Assembly: GCA_016699695.1 (NCBI GenBank)
Contig: CP065006.1
Coordinates: forward strand, 1,860,001-1,924,000
Direction: 5' to 3'
DNA: 64,000 bases
From: Bacteroidota bacterium
GTDB lineage: Bacteria > Bacteroidota > Bacteroidia > Bacteroidales > UBA10428
Positions 27,103-35,165 of this stretch are shown in pieces (position 1 is the first letter of the stretch; each line of letters opens with the position of its first letter). The translations under genes were made by a program, and so were the position numbers. A model generated the notes under the pieces. That model made no database searches, was not told the origin of the DNA, and saw nothing but the letters and a program-made list of their open reading frames with translations.

Positions 27103-27542
27103 TTGTTTGGCCGATTTAGAAGCCCGAACAGTGCGTATTTTTTCAAAACCAAAAAGTAAAAGCCCAAACCTGCCAGCATCCCCGCAAAATCTGAAATCAG
27201 GTCGGCAAAACTACCATGACGGCCTTCGACCAGGAAGGCTTGTACAAGTTCGGAAAGAATAGCAAACAGTAAACCTGTACCAAGAAACAACCAAAGGGTA
27301 TATTTTAGGAATGATTTCTGGCGCTCCGTTTCGTAAAAAAACAACAGAGTTAGCATGCCAAACATACCAAAATGTACCACCTTATCGAAATGGGCTACAT
27401 GTAAAAAACCCGTACGTGGCAGAGTAGTGGATGGACTAAAGAGTAAGTAAGCCATTATAAGTAACCAGCCAATACTGAATTTATAATGACCCAAAACCTT
27501 GAACTTCCTCATAAATTTTATCTTCTGGTTGATGCGAGGCAA
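27099..27542 (-). CDS. VanZ-family membrane protein
   Basis: A protein of up to 147 residues with four hydrophobic helices: about 22-42, 55-72 (HFGMFGMLTLLFFYETER), 80-102 and 115-138. The VanZ hallmark is the acidic/aromatic stretch LSELVQAFLVEGRHGSFADLISDFAGMLAG before the last helix, seen here in the two pieces LSELVQAFLVEGRHG and SFADLISDFAGMLAG. VanZ-like proteins are small inner-membrane proteins of poorly known role, named after a teicoplanin-resistance gene; resistance should not be inferred. A Met at 27512 (MRKFKVLGHYKF) is an alternative start that removes ten residues. A second VanZ-like gene is at 36405-36797. Confidence 0.82.
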   Translation of the reverse strand: MPRINQKIKFMRKFKVLGHYKFSIGWLLIMAYLLFSPSTTLPRTGFLHVAHFDKVVHFGMFGMLTLLFFYETERQKSFLKYTLWLFLGTGLLFAILSELVQAFLVEGRHGSFADLISDFAGMLAGLGFYFLVLKKYALFGLLNRPNN

Positions 27543-27750
27543 AAATAGGGATTCTGTTTGGCTTCACGAGGAATTTGGTAATGAATAAATAGAACTTATC
27601 CTAAAAATGGACTTGACTAAAATTGAAAGCTTGGCTTAGTTTTATAGATTTGCATTTCCGAATAATAGCATCAGGCTTTTTACGAGAGTTTATTCGAATA
27701 TTGGCAGTTGGCAGCATCAGCAGTGTGTGGTGAGATGGTATTTTATTCGT

Positions 27751-27816
27751 GAGTTCACGAAATGAAATTTTATAGTCGAATCCCGAATTAAATAGGGACT
27801 GAAAGCGAGTGCGCGG
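27751..27816 (+). repeat. 66-base dispersed repeat, copy 2
   Basis: Copy 2 of the repeat at 9247-9312, equal in length and with few mismatches; the shared upstream 12 bases are directly joined here. TTCGTGA and TCACGAA at its left end form a small palindrome. Its right end, TGCGCGG, abuts a decayed coding fragment (27796-27978), so the repeat may mark a deletion or insertion joint. Confidence 0.7.
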
Positions 27817-27978
27817 GTAAATACCACGCCTCTTGAGGCGAACAAAGCGCTTGCTGCCAAAGGGATTTCGGTAATCAATACCGGGGATTTTATACGCCGC
27901 AGAGATCCGGAAACCCTGTATAATGGTTATTATTTCGACGAGTTGAGAAAAGAAACTATTGCCCGGCTTCAATCGTAA
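27796..27978 (+). pseudogene. C-terminal remnant of an unidentified gene
   Basis: The plus frame is open from 27796 to a TAA at 27976-27978 and encodes about 53 protein-like residues after the repeat. Examples are PLEANKALAAKGISVINTGD and FIRRRDPETLYNGYYFDEL, ending ETIARLQS. It reads like the end of a real protein: charged helix, then aromatic-rich motif. There is no start codon or N-terminal part. I do not recognise the family. The rest of the 590-base gap between the VanZ-like and Sua5 genes (27543-28132) shows no other gene; a minus-strand frame across 27601-27972 has no coding character. Confidence 0.45.
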
Positions 27979-28132
27979 GATTTAGCAGTGTTTTTTATTT
28001 TACCGGAACAAATAGTAAAGAAACCGAAGGAATAACAAATACCCCAAACATAACAGACCATTGCATCGACTCTTTAAGAAGTTCAAAATAATAAGGGAAA
28101 TATATTGGTAGTAGCTGACAAAAAAATCGTGA

Positions 28133-29092
28133 ATGGACATTGAACAAATACAAGCGGCGGCAAGGATTATTCAAAACGGCGGGCTGGTAGCATTTCCCAC
28201 AGAAACTGTTTACGGTTTAGGTGCCAATGCACTTAATCCGTTAGCGGTAGCTAAAATTTTTGCCTTAAAAGAACGGCCTACATTCGACCCGCTTATTGTG
28301 CATATTGCTTCGATCGACGATTTACAAACGCTTACCAACGAGCCTAACGATTTGGTATTGAAATTAGCCAGGAAATTCTGGCCCGGACCTTTAACCATTG
28401 TATTGCCTAAAAGCAAGGCAGTTCCCGATATTGTTACTTCGGATTTGCCTACGGTTGGAATCAGAATGCCCGACAACGAAATTGCCTTGAGCCTGATTCG
28501 AACTTCGAAATGCCCGATAGCGGCGCCGAGTGCCAATAAATTTGGCAATTTGAGTCCGGTGAGTGCCCACCATGTCAGGAAACAACTGCCCAACGTAGAT
28601 TTTATTTTAGACGGAGGGAAAGCAAAAATTGGCATTGAATCAACTATCGTATCGATCGAAGGAAACATTTGCACGATGTTGCGCCCGGGGAAAATTACTA
28701 TCGATGAAATTAAAAAGGCCTTACCCGGTGTATTTGTTTTCGAAACCCATAAATCAGAAAAATTAGTGGCGCCAGGATTGTTAAAAAGCCACTATTCGCC
28801 GAATAAACCTTTGTATTTATTCACAAACCAGCCAGCACAGCTTCCCGAAAAATCAGGGCTGGTTTTGCATTGTCTGAAAAACAAAGTGGCACAGAGCCAA
28901 AGAGTTATTTATACCTCCGAAAACAACAACCTTCTCGAAATTGCCGCCAATCTTTTCTCTTCGCTTCATACCATGGAAGATGATGAGCAGGTAAAGCAAA
29001 TTTTTATTGAACCTGTGTTGGAAGAAGGTTTAGGCATTGCCATTATGGATAGAATAAAGAAAGCCGTGTATCAATACGAACAAAGAAAATAG
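28133..29092 (+). CDS. tsaC: L-threonylcarbamoyladenylate synthase, Sua5 type
   Basis: This enzyme makes threonylcarbamoyl-AMP for the t6A modification of ANN-decoding tRNAs. The YrdC domain fills the first 200 residues (GLVAFPTETVYGLGANALNP near residue 18, KIFALKERPTFDPLIVHI, FWPGPLTIVLPKS, and the SANKFGNLSPVSA site). A Sua5 C-terminal domain follows the linker LVAPGLLKSHYSPNKPLYLF (about 224). At 319 residues it is the long Sua5 form and not the short TsaC form. It stands alone downstream of the decayed region. The partner genes tsaB, tsaD and tsaE are not in the window. Confidence 0.93.
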   Translation: MDIEQIQAAARIIQNGGLVAFPTETVYGLGANALNPLAVAKIFALKERPTFDPLIVHIASIDDLQTLTNEPNDLVLKLARKFWPGPLTIVLPKSKAVPDIVTSDLPTVGIRMPDNEIALSLIRTSKCPIAAPSANKFGNLSPVSAHHVRKQLPNVDFILDGGKAKIGIESTIVSIEGNICTMLRPGKITIDEIKKALPGVFVFETHKSEKLVAPGLLKSHYSPNKPLYLFTNQPAQLPEKSGLVLHCLKNKVAQSQRVIYTSENNNLLEIAANLFSSLHTMEDDEQVKQIFIEPVLEEGLGIAIMDRIKKAVYQYEQRK

Positions 29093-29479
29093 CTCATCCT
29101 GTAGATTTGAAAATTACTCTGCCTGACTTTGTTGCGGAGAAAACTAAATCGTTTGATTACATTGACTTTAGCCTTATTTCGTTGTAAATTTATGCTTTGT
29201 TAATTCTTACTCTACAGCATTCTATTGCTTTACATCTGGCAGTTTTTGTTTTTCAAAACTGTAGTGTGTCATATTTAAAAATGCATTTCGGCTCTGATTC
29301 ACCGGAATTATTCCGGTTAAGCTTTTCCCTTTCTGAAAAGTGAGTGCAATTGTTCGATACGACCTTATATAACTCTTAGGAAGGAATTATTCCTCTCACA
29401 CAGCTTTCAAGCTTATACCTTCTCATTGGAAAATTAAATTGGTAAATGCCTGTTATCCGAATTTAATCCCTACACCAAA
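29093..29479. other. 387-base intergenic region
   Basis: No gene is visible. The only structure is a short perfect hairpin ACCGGAA-TTA-TTCCGGT at 29301-29317; no T-run follows directly, so it is a weak terminator candidate for the Sua5 gene. The right part presumably holds the promoter of the secreted protein at 29480, but no convincing TAnnTTTG box was found. Confidence 0.4.
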
Positions 29480-30724
29480 ATGAAAACATTAGGTCTTGTT
29501 TTTGCTTCACTGCTGTTTATTTTATCGAATAATCAACTTATTGGTCAGCCGGTTTGGCATACTCAGGATTGTCCGATTGAAGAAAATCTTGTATCTGTTT
29601 CATTTTACGATACCCTGAATGGTTGGGTAGTGAGCGAAAACGGAGTTGTACTTCGTACCCATGATGGGGGTAAGAATTGGGAAATTCAGAATGAATTAGA
29701 CAACCTGTATGCAACCAAAGTTTTCTTCATCAACGAAAATATTGGTTGGATTTCAGGATACAGCGAGGAAAGGGGGCATGGCAGGCTTTTATTCACCGAC
29801 GATGAGGGCGAAAACTGGACAAGCCTTGTGGACAGCACCAAGATTCTTTTCAACGATGTTTTTTTCATTGATGAAAACACAGGCTGGGCAGCAGGTTATG
29901 ACATCGAGGAGGATACCATCAATTACATTATGTTAACCGAAGATGGCGGAAACACCTGGAAGCGGCAAATGGAAAATATGTTTCTGAACGGAGCGATGCT
30001 TAACATAAGTTTCCGCGATTCGCTGGATGGAAATATCTGTGGAACGGGAGGTTTTTTTGTAGGTACTTCTGATAAGGGAGAGCATTGGTGGTTGAGCATT
30101 TTTCATTGGGAAATTGATCTGAAAGATTTATGTAATGCCGGCGATAAATATGGTTGCATGGTAGGTTCTGGTGGAAAGGTATATTTTACAAAAGATAAAT
30201 GGTCAAATTCTACAGATTATGACCTTCCTTTTGACGATACTCTCCGGGCAATATCAGGCCTTGAAAATTTAAAATTCTGGGCAGTTGGCGATAATGGATC
30301 GATTGTTTACATGGCTTATTCGCCTATAATGTATATGCTTTTTACAACCGATCAAAGTGTCGATACCCTTGGACGCCTGAACGATGTGGTTGCCATAGAT
30401 GATAACCATGTTTGGGCAGTGGGGGAGATGGGCACAATTTTGCATTTTGGAATTAAAAGCGCTGCTGAACCAATAAGTTTGAAAGATTTGTCCGAATCGG
30501 CTTATCGGGTGTTTCCCAACCCAACAGAAAATTTGCTCACCATTGAAAGCGATTACTTTGGCATTGGCGATGCTGTATTGTACAACATGGAAGGAAAACC
30601 GGTATATACAGTTAAACTATCATTTCCGGGCTTTATAGACATCAGCCGGCTTAGCAGTGGTATGTATATTTTGGAATTGCGAAATGAGCATGCTATTGTT
30701 TACGACTTAATAATGAAAAAGTAG
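29480..30724 (+). CDS. Secreted YCF48/BNR beta-propeller protein with type IX secretion C-terminal domain
   Basis: A signal peptide (residues 1-22, LGLVFASLLFILSNNQLIGQ) precedes about 310 residues of YCF48-like repeats with the pattern GWVVSENGVVLRTHDGGKNW, GWISGYSE, TEDGGNTWKR and VWAVGEMGTILHFG, forming a beta-propeller. The last 75 residues are a Por secretion sorting domain: YRVFPNPTENLLTIES, then VLYNMEGKPV, then DISRLSSGMYILEL. Proteins of this kind are exported through the outer membrane by the type IX secretion system and anchored or released at the surface. Its ligand is unknown. It supports Bacteroidota origin. No neighbour suggests a pathway. Confidence 0.92.
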   Translation: MKTLGLVFASLLFILSNNQLIGQPVWHTQDCPIEENLVSVSFYDTLNGWVVSENGVVLRTHDGGKNWEIQNELDNLYATKVFFINENIGWISGYSEERGHGRLLFTDDEGENWTSLVDSTKILFNDVFFIDENTGWAAGYDIEEDTINYIMLTEDGGNTWKRQMENMFLNGAMLNISFRDSLDGNICGTGGFFVGTSDKGEHWWLSIFHWEIDLKDLCNAGDKYGCMVGSGGKVYFTKDKWSNSTDYDLPFDDTLRAISGLENLKFWAVGDNGSIVYMAYSPIMYMLFTTDQSVDTLGRLNDVVAIDDNHVWAVGEMGTILHFGIKSAAEPISLKDLSESAYRVFPNPTENLLTIESDYFGIGDAVLYNMEGKPVYTVKLSFPGFIDISRLSSGMYILELRNEHAIVYDLIMKK

Positions 30725-30826
30725 TTTGCAAAATTTTGCAGCTTCATAGCTTTCATGGAGCAGATGTAGCCGTTTTTTCTGATTTCGAACCCGGGGTTAT
30801 GGTATTAGGAATGTTTCTTTAGCACA

Positions 30827-31129
30827 TCAAATCCAAAGAGTGATATTCACGGTTTTGTCGATCTCAAGATTTTCTTTTCGCCTTATCTCAACTTTAAGAG
30901 GCAATAGATAGGTATTCATTTTCGTATCGAACCATAGAGTTGTATCCCACTCGGAAGCATTAATCTTTGCGGTTGATTTTAGTCGTCCCCAACCTTCTTC
31001 CTGCCATTTAAGGTTTTCTCTAATCTCTTTGGAAATATCTGATGGAAGTGAAACAAAATACCAGCCACCTTTAGGGGATGAGTATTTCCAAATGGCTGCG
31101 GTAAACTGATATACTATTTTTCCGTTCAT
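30827..31129 (-). CDS. DUF1905 domain protein
   Basis: A 100-residue protein matching the DUF1905 pattern: an N-terminal beta segment (IVYQFTAAIWKYSSPKGGWYF), a helix with SLPSDISKEIRENL, then GWGRLKSTAKINASEWDTTLW and a terminal TYLLPLKVEIRRKENLEI strand. The fold is a small beta-barrel of unknown function. Its 3' end ends the minus-strand block; the nearest gene upstream, the SDR-DUF2867 protein, is on the same strand but transcribed toward it with a 39-base gap, so this could be the last gene of that operon. Confidence 0.85.
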   Translation of the reverse strand: MNGKIVYQFTAAIWKYSSPKGGWYFVSLPSDISKEIRENLKWQEEGWGRLKSTAKINASEWDTTLWFDTKMNTYLLPLKVEIRRKENLEIDKTVNITLWI

Positions 31130-31168
31130 CTGCTTTGCTTTTTTAAATACCTATCTGAATGGAGGACA

Positions 31169-32608
31169 TTAAAAATAGCCAGTTCTCGTTTTCGCAATTT
31201 TGTTGATCATTCCTCTAAAAATAAAACCATGAAAGGGAAGCACCGCATACCAATAAAGCCTGCCCGACATGCCTCGAGGCCTGAAGGTGGCGGTTTGTGT
31301 AAGAATCTGCTGTTCATCTATTTTAAATTCTAACCATGCTTCGCCCGGTAATTTCATTTCAGCAAACAAGAGTAGGCGTTTTTCATTTTTATCCGTCAGT
31401 AAAACCCTCCAAAAATCGAGCGCATCACCCGGAGCTAATTCCGTGTCGCTCTTTCTGCCTCTTCGCATTCCCACACCCCCGATAAGCTGATCTAAAAATC
31501 CCCGGAGTTCCCAAAGCCAATTGCCATAATACCAGCCGTTTTTGCCGCCAATGGACCAGATTTTTTCCAAGGAGGTATTCTCGTGAATCACCTTCATCGA
31601 GCGTTTGTCTTTGAAGCAACCATTTACAGGCACTTCAATAAATTTCGAGAGACCTTCGTTGAAAATTTCGCTTGATTGAGCATCTTTCCAGCTTGAAATA
31701 ACCTGGTTTTGTTCAATTTTGTCGAAGGCCAATTCAATGGCTTGTTCATATTTTATAAGCTTTATTCCGAGCAGCGCAGCCAGATTATTGGGTTTTCCAA
31801 TCACCTCTATTTTCATGCTGTTTACCAGATTTTGAGCAAGGGCAAAGGAGGTTGCTGTGATAAAGTATAACCAATACGAAGATATCTTTGGAGTCATTAC
31901 CGGAACAATGAGTATACGCCTTTTTAAGCCCCGTATTTTTGCAAAGCGCAATAGCATTTCTTTGTAACTAAGAATATCAGGCCCGCCAATATCATAGCTC
32001 TTATTATAAGTTTCGGAATTGCCGATTACCCCGGTTAAAAACTCAATTACGTTACGAATGGCGATAGGCTGCGATTTCGTTTTGAGCCATCGCGGTGCGA
32101 TCATGATCGGTAATTTCTCTACCAAATCGCGCACAATTTCGAAGGAAGCACTTCCCGATCCTACAATTATCCCGGCCTTTAAAGTGGTGAGCGCTATAGA
32201 AGAAGAGGATAAAATAGTTTCTACATTTTTCCTCGATGACAAATGTTTCGATAACTCCTCCGCATTGCTGATTCCACTGAGGTATATTACCTGTTTAACC
32301 TTTGTCTGTTTCAGGCGGTTTTTAAAGTTAGTGGCACAGACCTCCTCCATTCTTTCAAAGTCTCCGGTTTGGGTTGACATGGAGTGAATGAGGTAATAAG
32401 CTACATCGATGTCATCGGGAATTTGTGCTAAACTATTTTTTACTAAAAAATCTGCCTCAATGACGGTGAGCTTATTGGATGAATACATTCTGTGGTTAAA
32501 CCTGTTTTTGTCTCTTACACAACATACTACCTCATGCCCATTCATGAGTAAAACGGGCAATAAACGCTGTGCAATGTATCCGGTTACCCCAGTGAGTAGA
32601 ATTTTCAT
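31169..32608 (-). CDS. SDR-type NAD(P)-binding protein fused to DUF2867
   Basis: Residues 1-300 are an extended/atypical short-chain dehydrogenase fold: the dinucleotide loop ILLTGVTGYIAQRLLP (3-18), VDVAYYLIHSMSTQ-like stretch (IDVAYYLIHSMS, about 65), and GISNAEELSKHLSSR. Residues about 320-479 form DUF2867 (WSIGGKNGWYYGNWLW, ALDFWRVLLT, GRLYWYAVLPFHGFIF), a SRPBCC-like domain. The fusion is a known architecture, with no established substrate. It overlaps the SRPBCC gene start region by four bases and is transcribed after it, as the last member of a four-gene operon (SDR, DoxX, SRPBCC, this gene). Confidence 0.9.
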   Translation of the reverse strand: MKILLTGVTGYIAQRLLPVLLMNGHEVVCCVRDKNRFNHRMYSSNKLTVIEADFLVKNSLAQIPDDIDVAYYLIHSMSTQTGDFERMEEVCATNFKNRLKQTKVKQVIYLSGISNAEELSKHLSSRKNVETILSSSSIALTTLKAGIIVGSGSASFEIVRDLVEKLPIMIAPRWLKTKSQPIAIRNVIEFLTGVIGNSETYNKSYDIGGPDILSYKEMLLRFAKIRGLKRRILIVPVMTPKISSYWLYFITATSFALAQNLVNSMKIEVIGKPNNLAALLGIKLIKYEQAIELAFDKIEQNQVISSWKDAQSSEIFNEGLSKFIEVPVNGCFKDKRSMKVIHENTSLEKIWSIGGKNGWYYGNWLWELRGFLDQLIGGVGMRRGRKSDTELAPGDALDFWRVLLTDKNEKRLLLFAEMKLPGEAWLEFKIDEQQILTQTATFRPRGMSGRLYWYAVLPFHGFIFRGMINKIAKTRTGYF

Positions 32609-33081
32609 GCGGTAAATTTTCCAAATCGTTTTTCAAGGGCAATGGTTCTGTAATCAAAAATCTGGCGAAGCTGATTTTTTATGAATAAGCTGTTAGCCAA
32701 AGCACCTAAAAAGCCCCATGGCGGCTGATAACTAACAATGTCGGTCATCAGAACACCCCCTTCAATGGCTTCAATTTTATGCTGATGGTGCCACATCGCA
32801 TAGGGGCCTATTCTTTGTTCGTCAACAAAATATTCACGTTCTCTCACTTGCTTAATTTCTGTGACCCAGCTTAATTTTATTCCAAGCAAGGGGCTTACCT
32901 TGTAGGAAATAATCATGCCCGGATACATTTTTTCTGCGCTGTTACTACTGGTTACTACAAAACCCATATGCTCGGGGGTTATTTCTTTTAAATTGGCCGG
33001 AGACGAGATAAAATTCCAGATTTCGCTGATACCTACAGGGATTTTTTGAGTTTTGATTAATTGATAAAATGCCATGGTCAA
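32605..33081 (-). CDS. SRPBCC-family ligand-binding protein
   Basis: A 158-residue START/Bet v 1-like protein: the N-terminal strand YQLIKTQKIPVGISEIWNF, quoted as QLIKTQKIPVGISEIWNF, followed by SSPANLKEITPEHMGF, and the family region YFVDEQRIGPYAMWHHQHKI and MTDIVSYQPPWGFLG. It forms a hydrophobic cavity for a small ligand. It lies six bases after the DoxX gene and overlaps the SDR-DUF2867 gene by four bases. DUF2867, SRPBCC and DoxX genes are often grouped with each other, and sometimes with photolyases; no photolyase is in the window. Confidence 0.88.
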   Translation of the reverse strand: MTMAFYQLIKTQKIPVGISEIWNFISSPANLKEITPEHMGFVVTSSNSAEKMYPGMIISYKVSPLLGIKLSWVTEIKQVREREYFVDEQRIGPYAMWHHQHKIEAIEGGVLMTDIVSYQPPWGFLGALANSLFIKNQLRQIFDYRTIALEKRFGKFTA

Positions 33082-33086
33082 ATAAG

Positions 33087-33536
33087 TTATGCTTTTTCTT
33101 TATAAAACTTACCACCTAGTGCTAAGGCGGCCGAAATAATCATCACATTCTTTATAATGTATTGTCCTTCCAGGGAGGGTGTGAGAATATTTCCGCTCTG
33201 AAATGTTACTTCGGGCAAAACTACCAGGGGCATAAAAGTCCCGAACATTTGAAGGAAAAGCAATGCAATGGCAATTTTGGTGGTTCTCGAAAACAGGAAT
33301 GTAACGCCAATTGCAACCTCCCACCAGCCTATGACGATAAGCCAGAATTCAGGCGTACCAAAAGGCAACCAAACTACTGTGGCTTTGAGCAGGCTTTCGG
33401 CCGACGAGACGTCGAAGGGTTTTAATATACCAAACCAGATAAATATAATTCCAAACGAAACACGTATTGCCGGAACACTCCAGCGTCTCATCCATTTGGC
33501 AATTTGTTGGTCAATGTTGGAAATCAGCTTATTCAT
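33087..33536 (-). CDS. DoxX-like membrane protein
   Basis: A 149-residue protein with four transmembrane helices (about 22-42, 62-84, 90-112 and 122-142). The signature FGIIFIWFGILKPFDVSSAE, with the polar SLLKATVVWLP following, and GWWEVAIGVTFLFSRTTKIA are those of DoxX-like/DUF417-like quinone-associated membrane proteins. DoxX proteins have been linked to thiosulfate oxidation and oxidative stress in other organisms, but the substrate here is unknown. It is second in the operon led by the SDR gene at 34291. Confidence 0.85.
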   Translation of the reverse strand: MNKLISNIDQQIAKWMRRWSVPAIRVSFGIIFIWFGILKPFDVSSAESLLKATVVWLPFGTPEFWLIVIGWWEVAIGVTFLFSRTTKIAIALLFLQMFGTFMPLVVLPEVTFQSGNILTPSLEGQYIIKNVMIISAALALGGKFYKEKA

Positions 33537-33592
33537 AGTCGGTATTTGTACAGTTAAATTGAATCATTTTCTGCGAAGTGAATGGAATTGCT

Positions 33593-34291
33593 TTATGCTT
33601 TCAAAGTTGAAAATCCCCCATCCACATGCAGTATTTGTCCGGTAATCCAGCTTGCCTTTGAAGAAAGCAAAAATTCAACCATATCGGCAATATCATCAGT
33701 AGTTCCTATTCTTTTCAAGGGGTGCCTCTCGGCATTGGCCTGCCTTTTCTGATCGGTGTTTAATAACGAAGCAGCCAGTGGGGAATCCGTCAGGGAAGGG
33801 GCTATGCAATTCACCCGAATTTTTGGGGCATACTCTGCTGCCAGTGCTTTTGTTAAACCCTCAATGGCCCCTTTTGATGCAGATACTTGCGAATGAAATG
33901 GCAAACCTGTCTGAACGGCAACTGTAGAGAACAAAATGATGGCTGCGTTATCGCTTGTTTTTAATTTTGAGGCTACAGCCTGTATGGTTTTTATGGCCCC
34001 AACAACCTGCAGCCTATAGTCGTCTACAAAATCTTCAGGTTTTATTCTTTCAAATGGTCGAAGATTGATGCTTCCGGCACAATAAATAACACCTGCCAGG
34101 TTTTCTGGCAAAAAATCAAACGAGATGATTTCGTCCAATACATTCAAAGGAAAAAAGTGGATTTTAGAATTATCTGACTCCGATACCCTTTTGTGGTAGG
34201 TACCAAATACCTGATGGCCTGATTCAGCAAATTTATCGGTTAGTTTTTTTCCTATTCCGGAAGATGCACCGGCTGTTAAGTAGTTTGCCAT
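33593..34291 (-). CDS. Short-chain dehydrogenase/reductase with non-canonical active site
   Basis: A 232-residue SDR protein: the cofactor loop is TAGASSGIGKKL (residues 6-17), the stabilising motif is YCAGSINLRP, and the C-terminal loop is VNCIAPSLTDSPLAASLL with GQILHVDGGFS. The catalytic Ser-Tyr-Lys set is incomplete. In SQVSASKGA the position of Tyr in YxxxK holds Val, while Lys is kept; LFSTVAV provides the Ser. Relatives with HASxAAAKGA at this position exist, so it is a subfamily trait and the protein may bind NAD(P) without classical turnover. It heads the operon with DoxX, SRPBCC and SDR-DUF2867. Confidence 0.88.
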   Translation of the reverse strand: MANYLTAGASSGIGKKLTDKFAESGHQVFGTYHKRVSESDNSKIHFFPLNVLDEIISFDFLPENLAGVIYCAGSINLRPFERIKPEDFVDDYRLQVVGAIKTIQAVASKLKTSDNAAIILFSTVAVQTGLPFHSQVSASKGAIEGLTKALAAEYAPKIRVNCIAPSLTDSPLAASLLNTDQKRQANAERHPLKRIGTTDDIADMVEFLLSSKASWITGQILHVDGGFSTLKA

Positions 34292-34421
34292 AGGTGAAGT
34301 CTGTTGTTATCCATGGAAATAACAATTGGACTTTCATATTGTTGATATTTTTCGCTTGCTATTAGGATTTGGAGGTTTGGTATATTTCCTTACATAGCAG
34401 CCCTATTCCTTGAAAACTACC

Positions 34422-34871
34422 TTATTCGTACCAATACACGACACAACTGCACTCGACTAATTGTTTGTTTGTGCATCCAACACCAGTTGAATAGTTGATA
34501 CTTTCATTAGGTTGGATATCACCAATATATAGTGTTTCCAATGTATTTTCGCCATTGTCGTATGTATAGAACAAATCTATTTCAGTATCATAAGCAATAT
34601 GATCTCCTAAATTGCTAATACTATATGAAACAGAATATAAATAATTATGATTGACATATTTAGCCATGTTTCCAGTCCATGTCTCAGGTTTATTAATTTC
34701 AAAATAGGGATTGTCGGGTGAATAGCTACCGTTTGGAAGATTCAAAACCTCATTTTTGTATGTTTCTTTAAAATCAATGGAGGTAACTAATTCTGCTGGT
34801 GAATACTCATCACAACTTATTATGAGCAATACCAAAATTAGATTAATGGCAATTTTAATTATTTGTTTCAT
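34422..34871 (-). CDS. Small lipoprotein of unknown function
   Basis: The start at 34871 (MKQIIKIAINLILVLLIISC) gives a lipoprotein signal peptide with the lipobox cysteine as residue 20; an upstream in-frame Met at 34919 would add 16 polar residues before it. The mature part of about 130 residues includes PETWTGNMAKYVNHNYLYSV and TYDNGENTLETLYIGDIQPN, and resembles an FxLYD-like beta-sandwich, a weak call. It carries two late cysteines (VGCTNKQLVECSCVVYW). It is the last gene of the minus-strand single-gene array, downstream of element E, and has no operon partner. Confidence 0.7.
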   Translation of the reverse strand: MKQIIKIAINLILVLLIISCDEYSPAELVTSIDFKETYKNEVLNLPNGSYSPDNPYFEINKPETWTGNMAKYVNHNYLYSVSYSISNLGDHIAYDTEIDLFYTYDNGENTLETLYIGDIQPNESINYSTGVGCTNKQLVECSCVVYWYE

Positions 34872-35011
34872 GTTTGTGAATTTGGTTACCTGTTGGGTAC
34901 AATTAAAATGCCAAATCACAAAGGTTCAATCAGATCTTGTTTAACGGGATTTAAAATTTCACAATTAATACGATATTTTAATCAGATAATAATCACGTAA
35001 TCTAATGGATA

Positions 35012-35165
35012 TTGTTGTGCTTTGCGGTATTTGGGTAGGGTTGGGCGGGTTGCATCGTTTTGGAAATCGACGTTGGGTTTGTATTCCTGGTATCAAGCCT
35101 ATTCAGCAAAACTTTCACTAGGATATTTGGCTGAAACCCCCATGGGGTATGACCGTCTGTTGTGC
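35012..35165 (-). repeat. attC-like cassette element E (after the RsgA-like gene)
   Basis: This element starts on the minus strand directly after the stop codon of the RsgA-like gene: TAA is followed at once by GCACAACAGACGG. It contains CCCATGGGG and GGGTTTCAGCC, close to the GGGTTTCAGCGG of element C. The left end carries a second GCACAAC, giving direct GCACAAC repeats at both ends and not the inverted pair expected of attC, so it may be truncated or compound. No gene is within it. Confidence 0.5.

Noticed and set aside
27601..27972. A 123-codon minus-strand open frame
   Set aside because: It is the antisense of the 66-base repeat and the plus-strand gene remnant, with unusual composition and no family resemblance. 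The plus strand reads as the protein-like strand.
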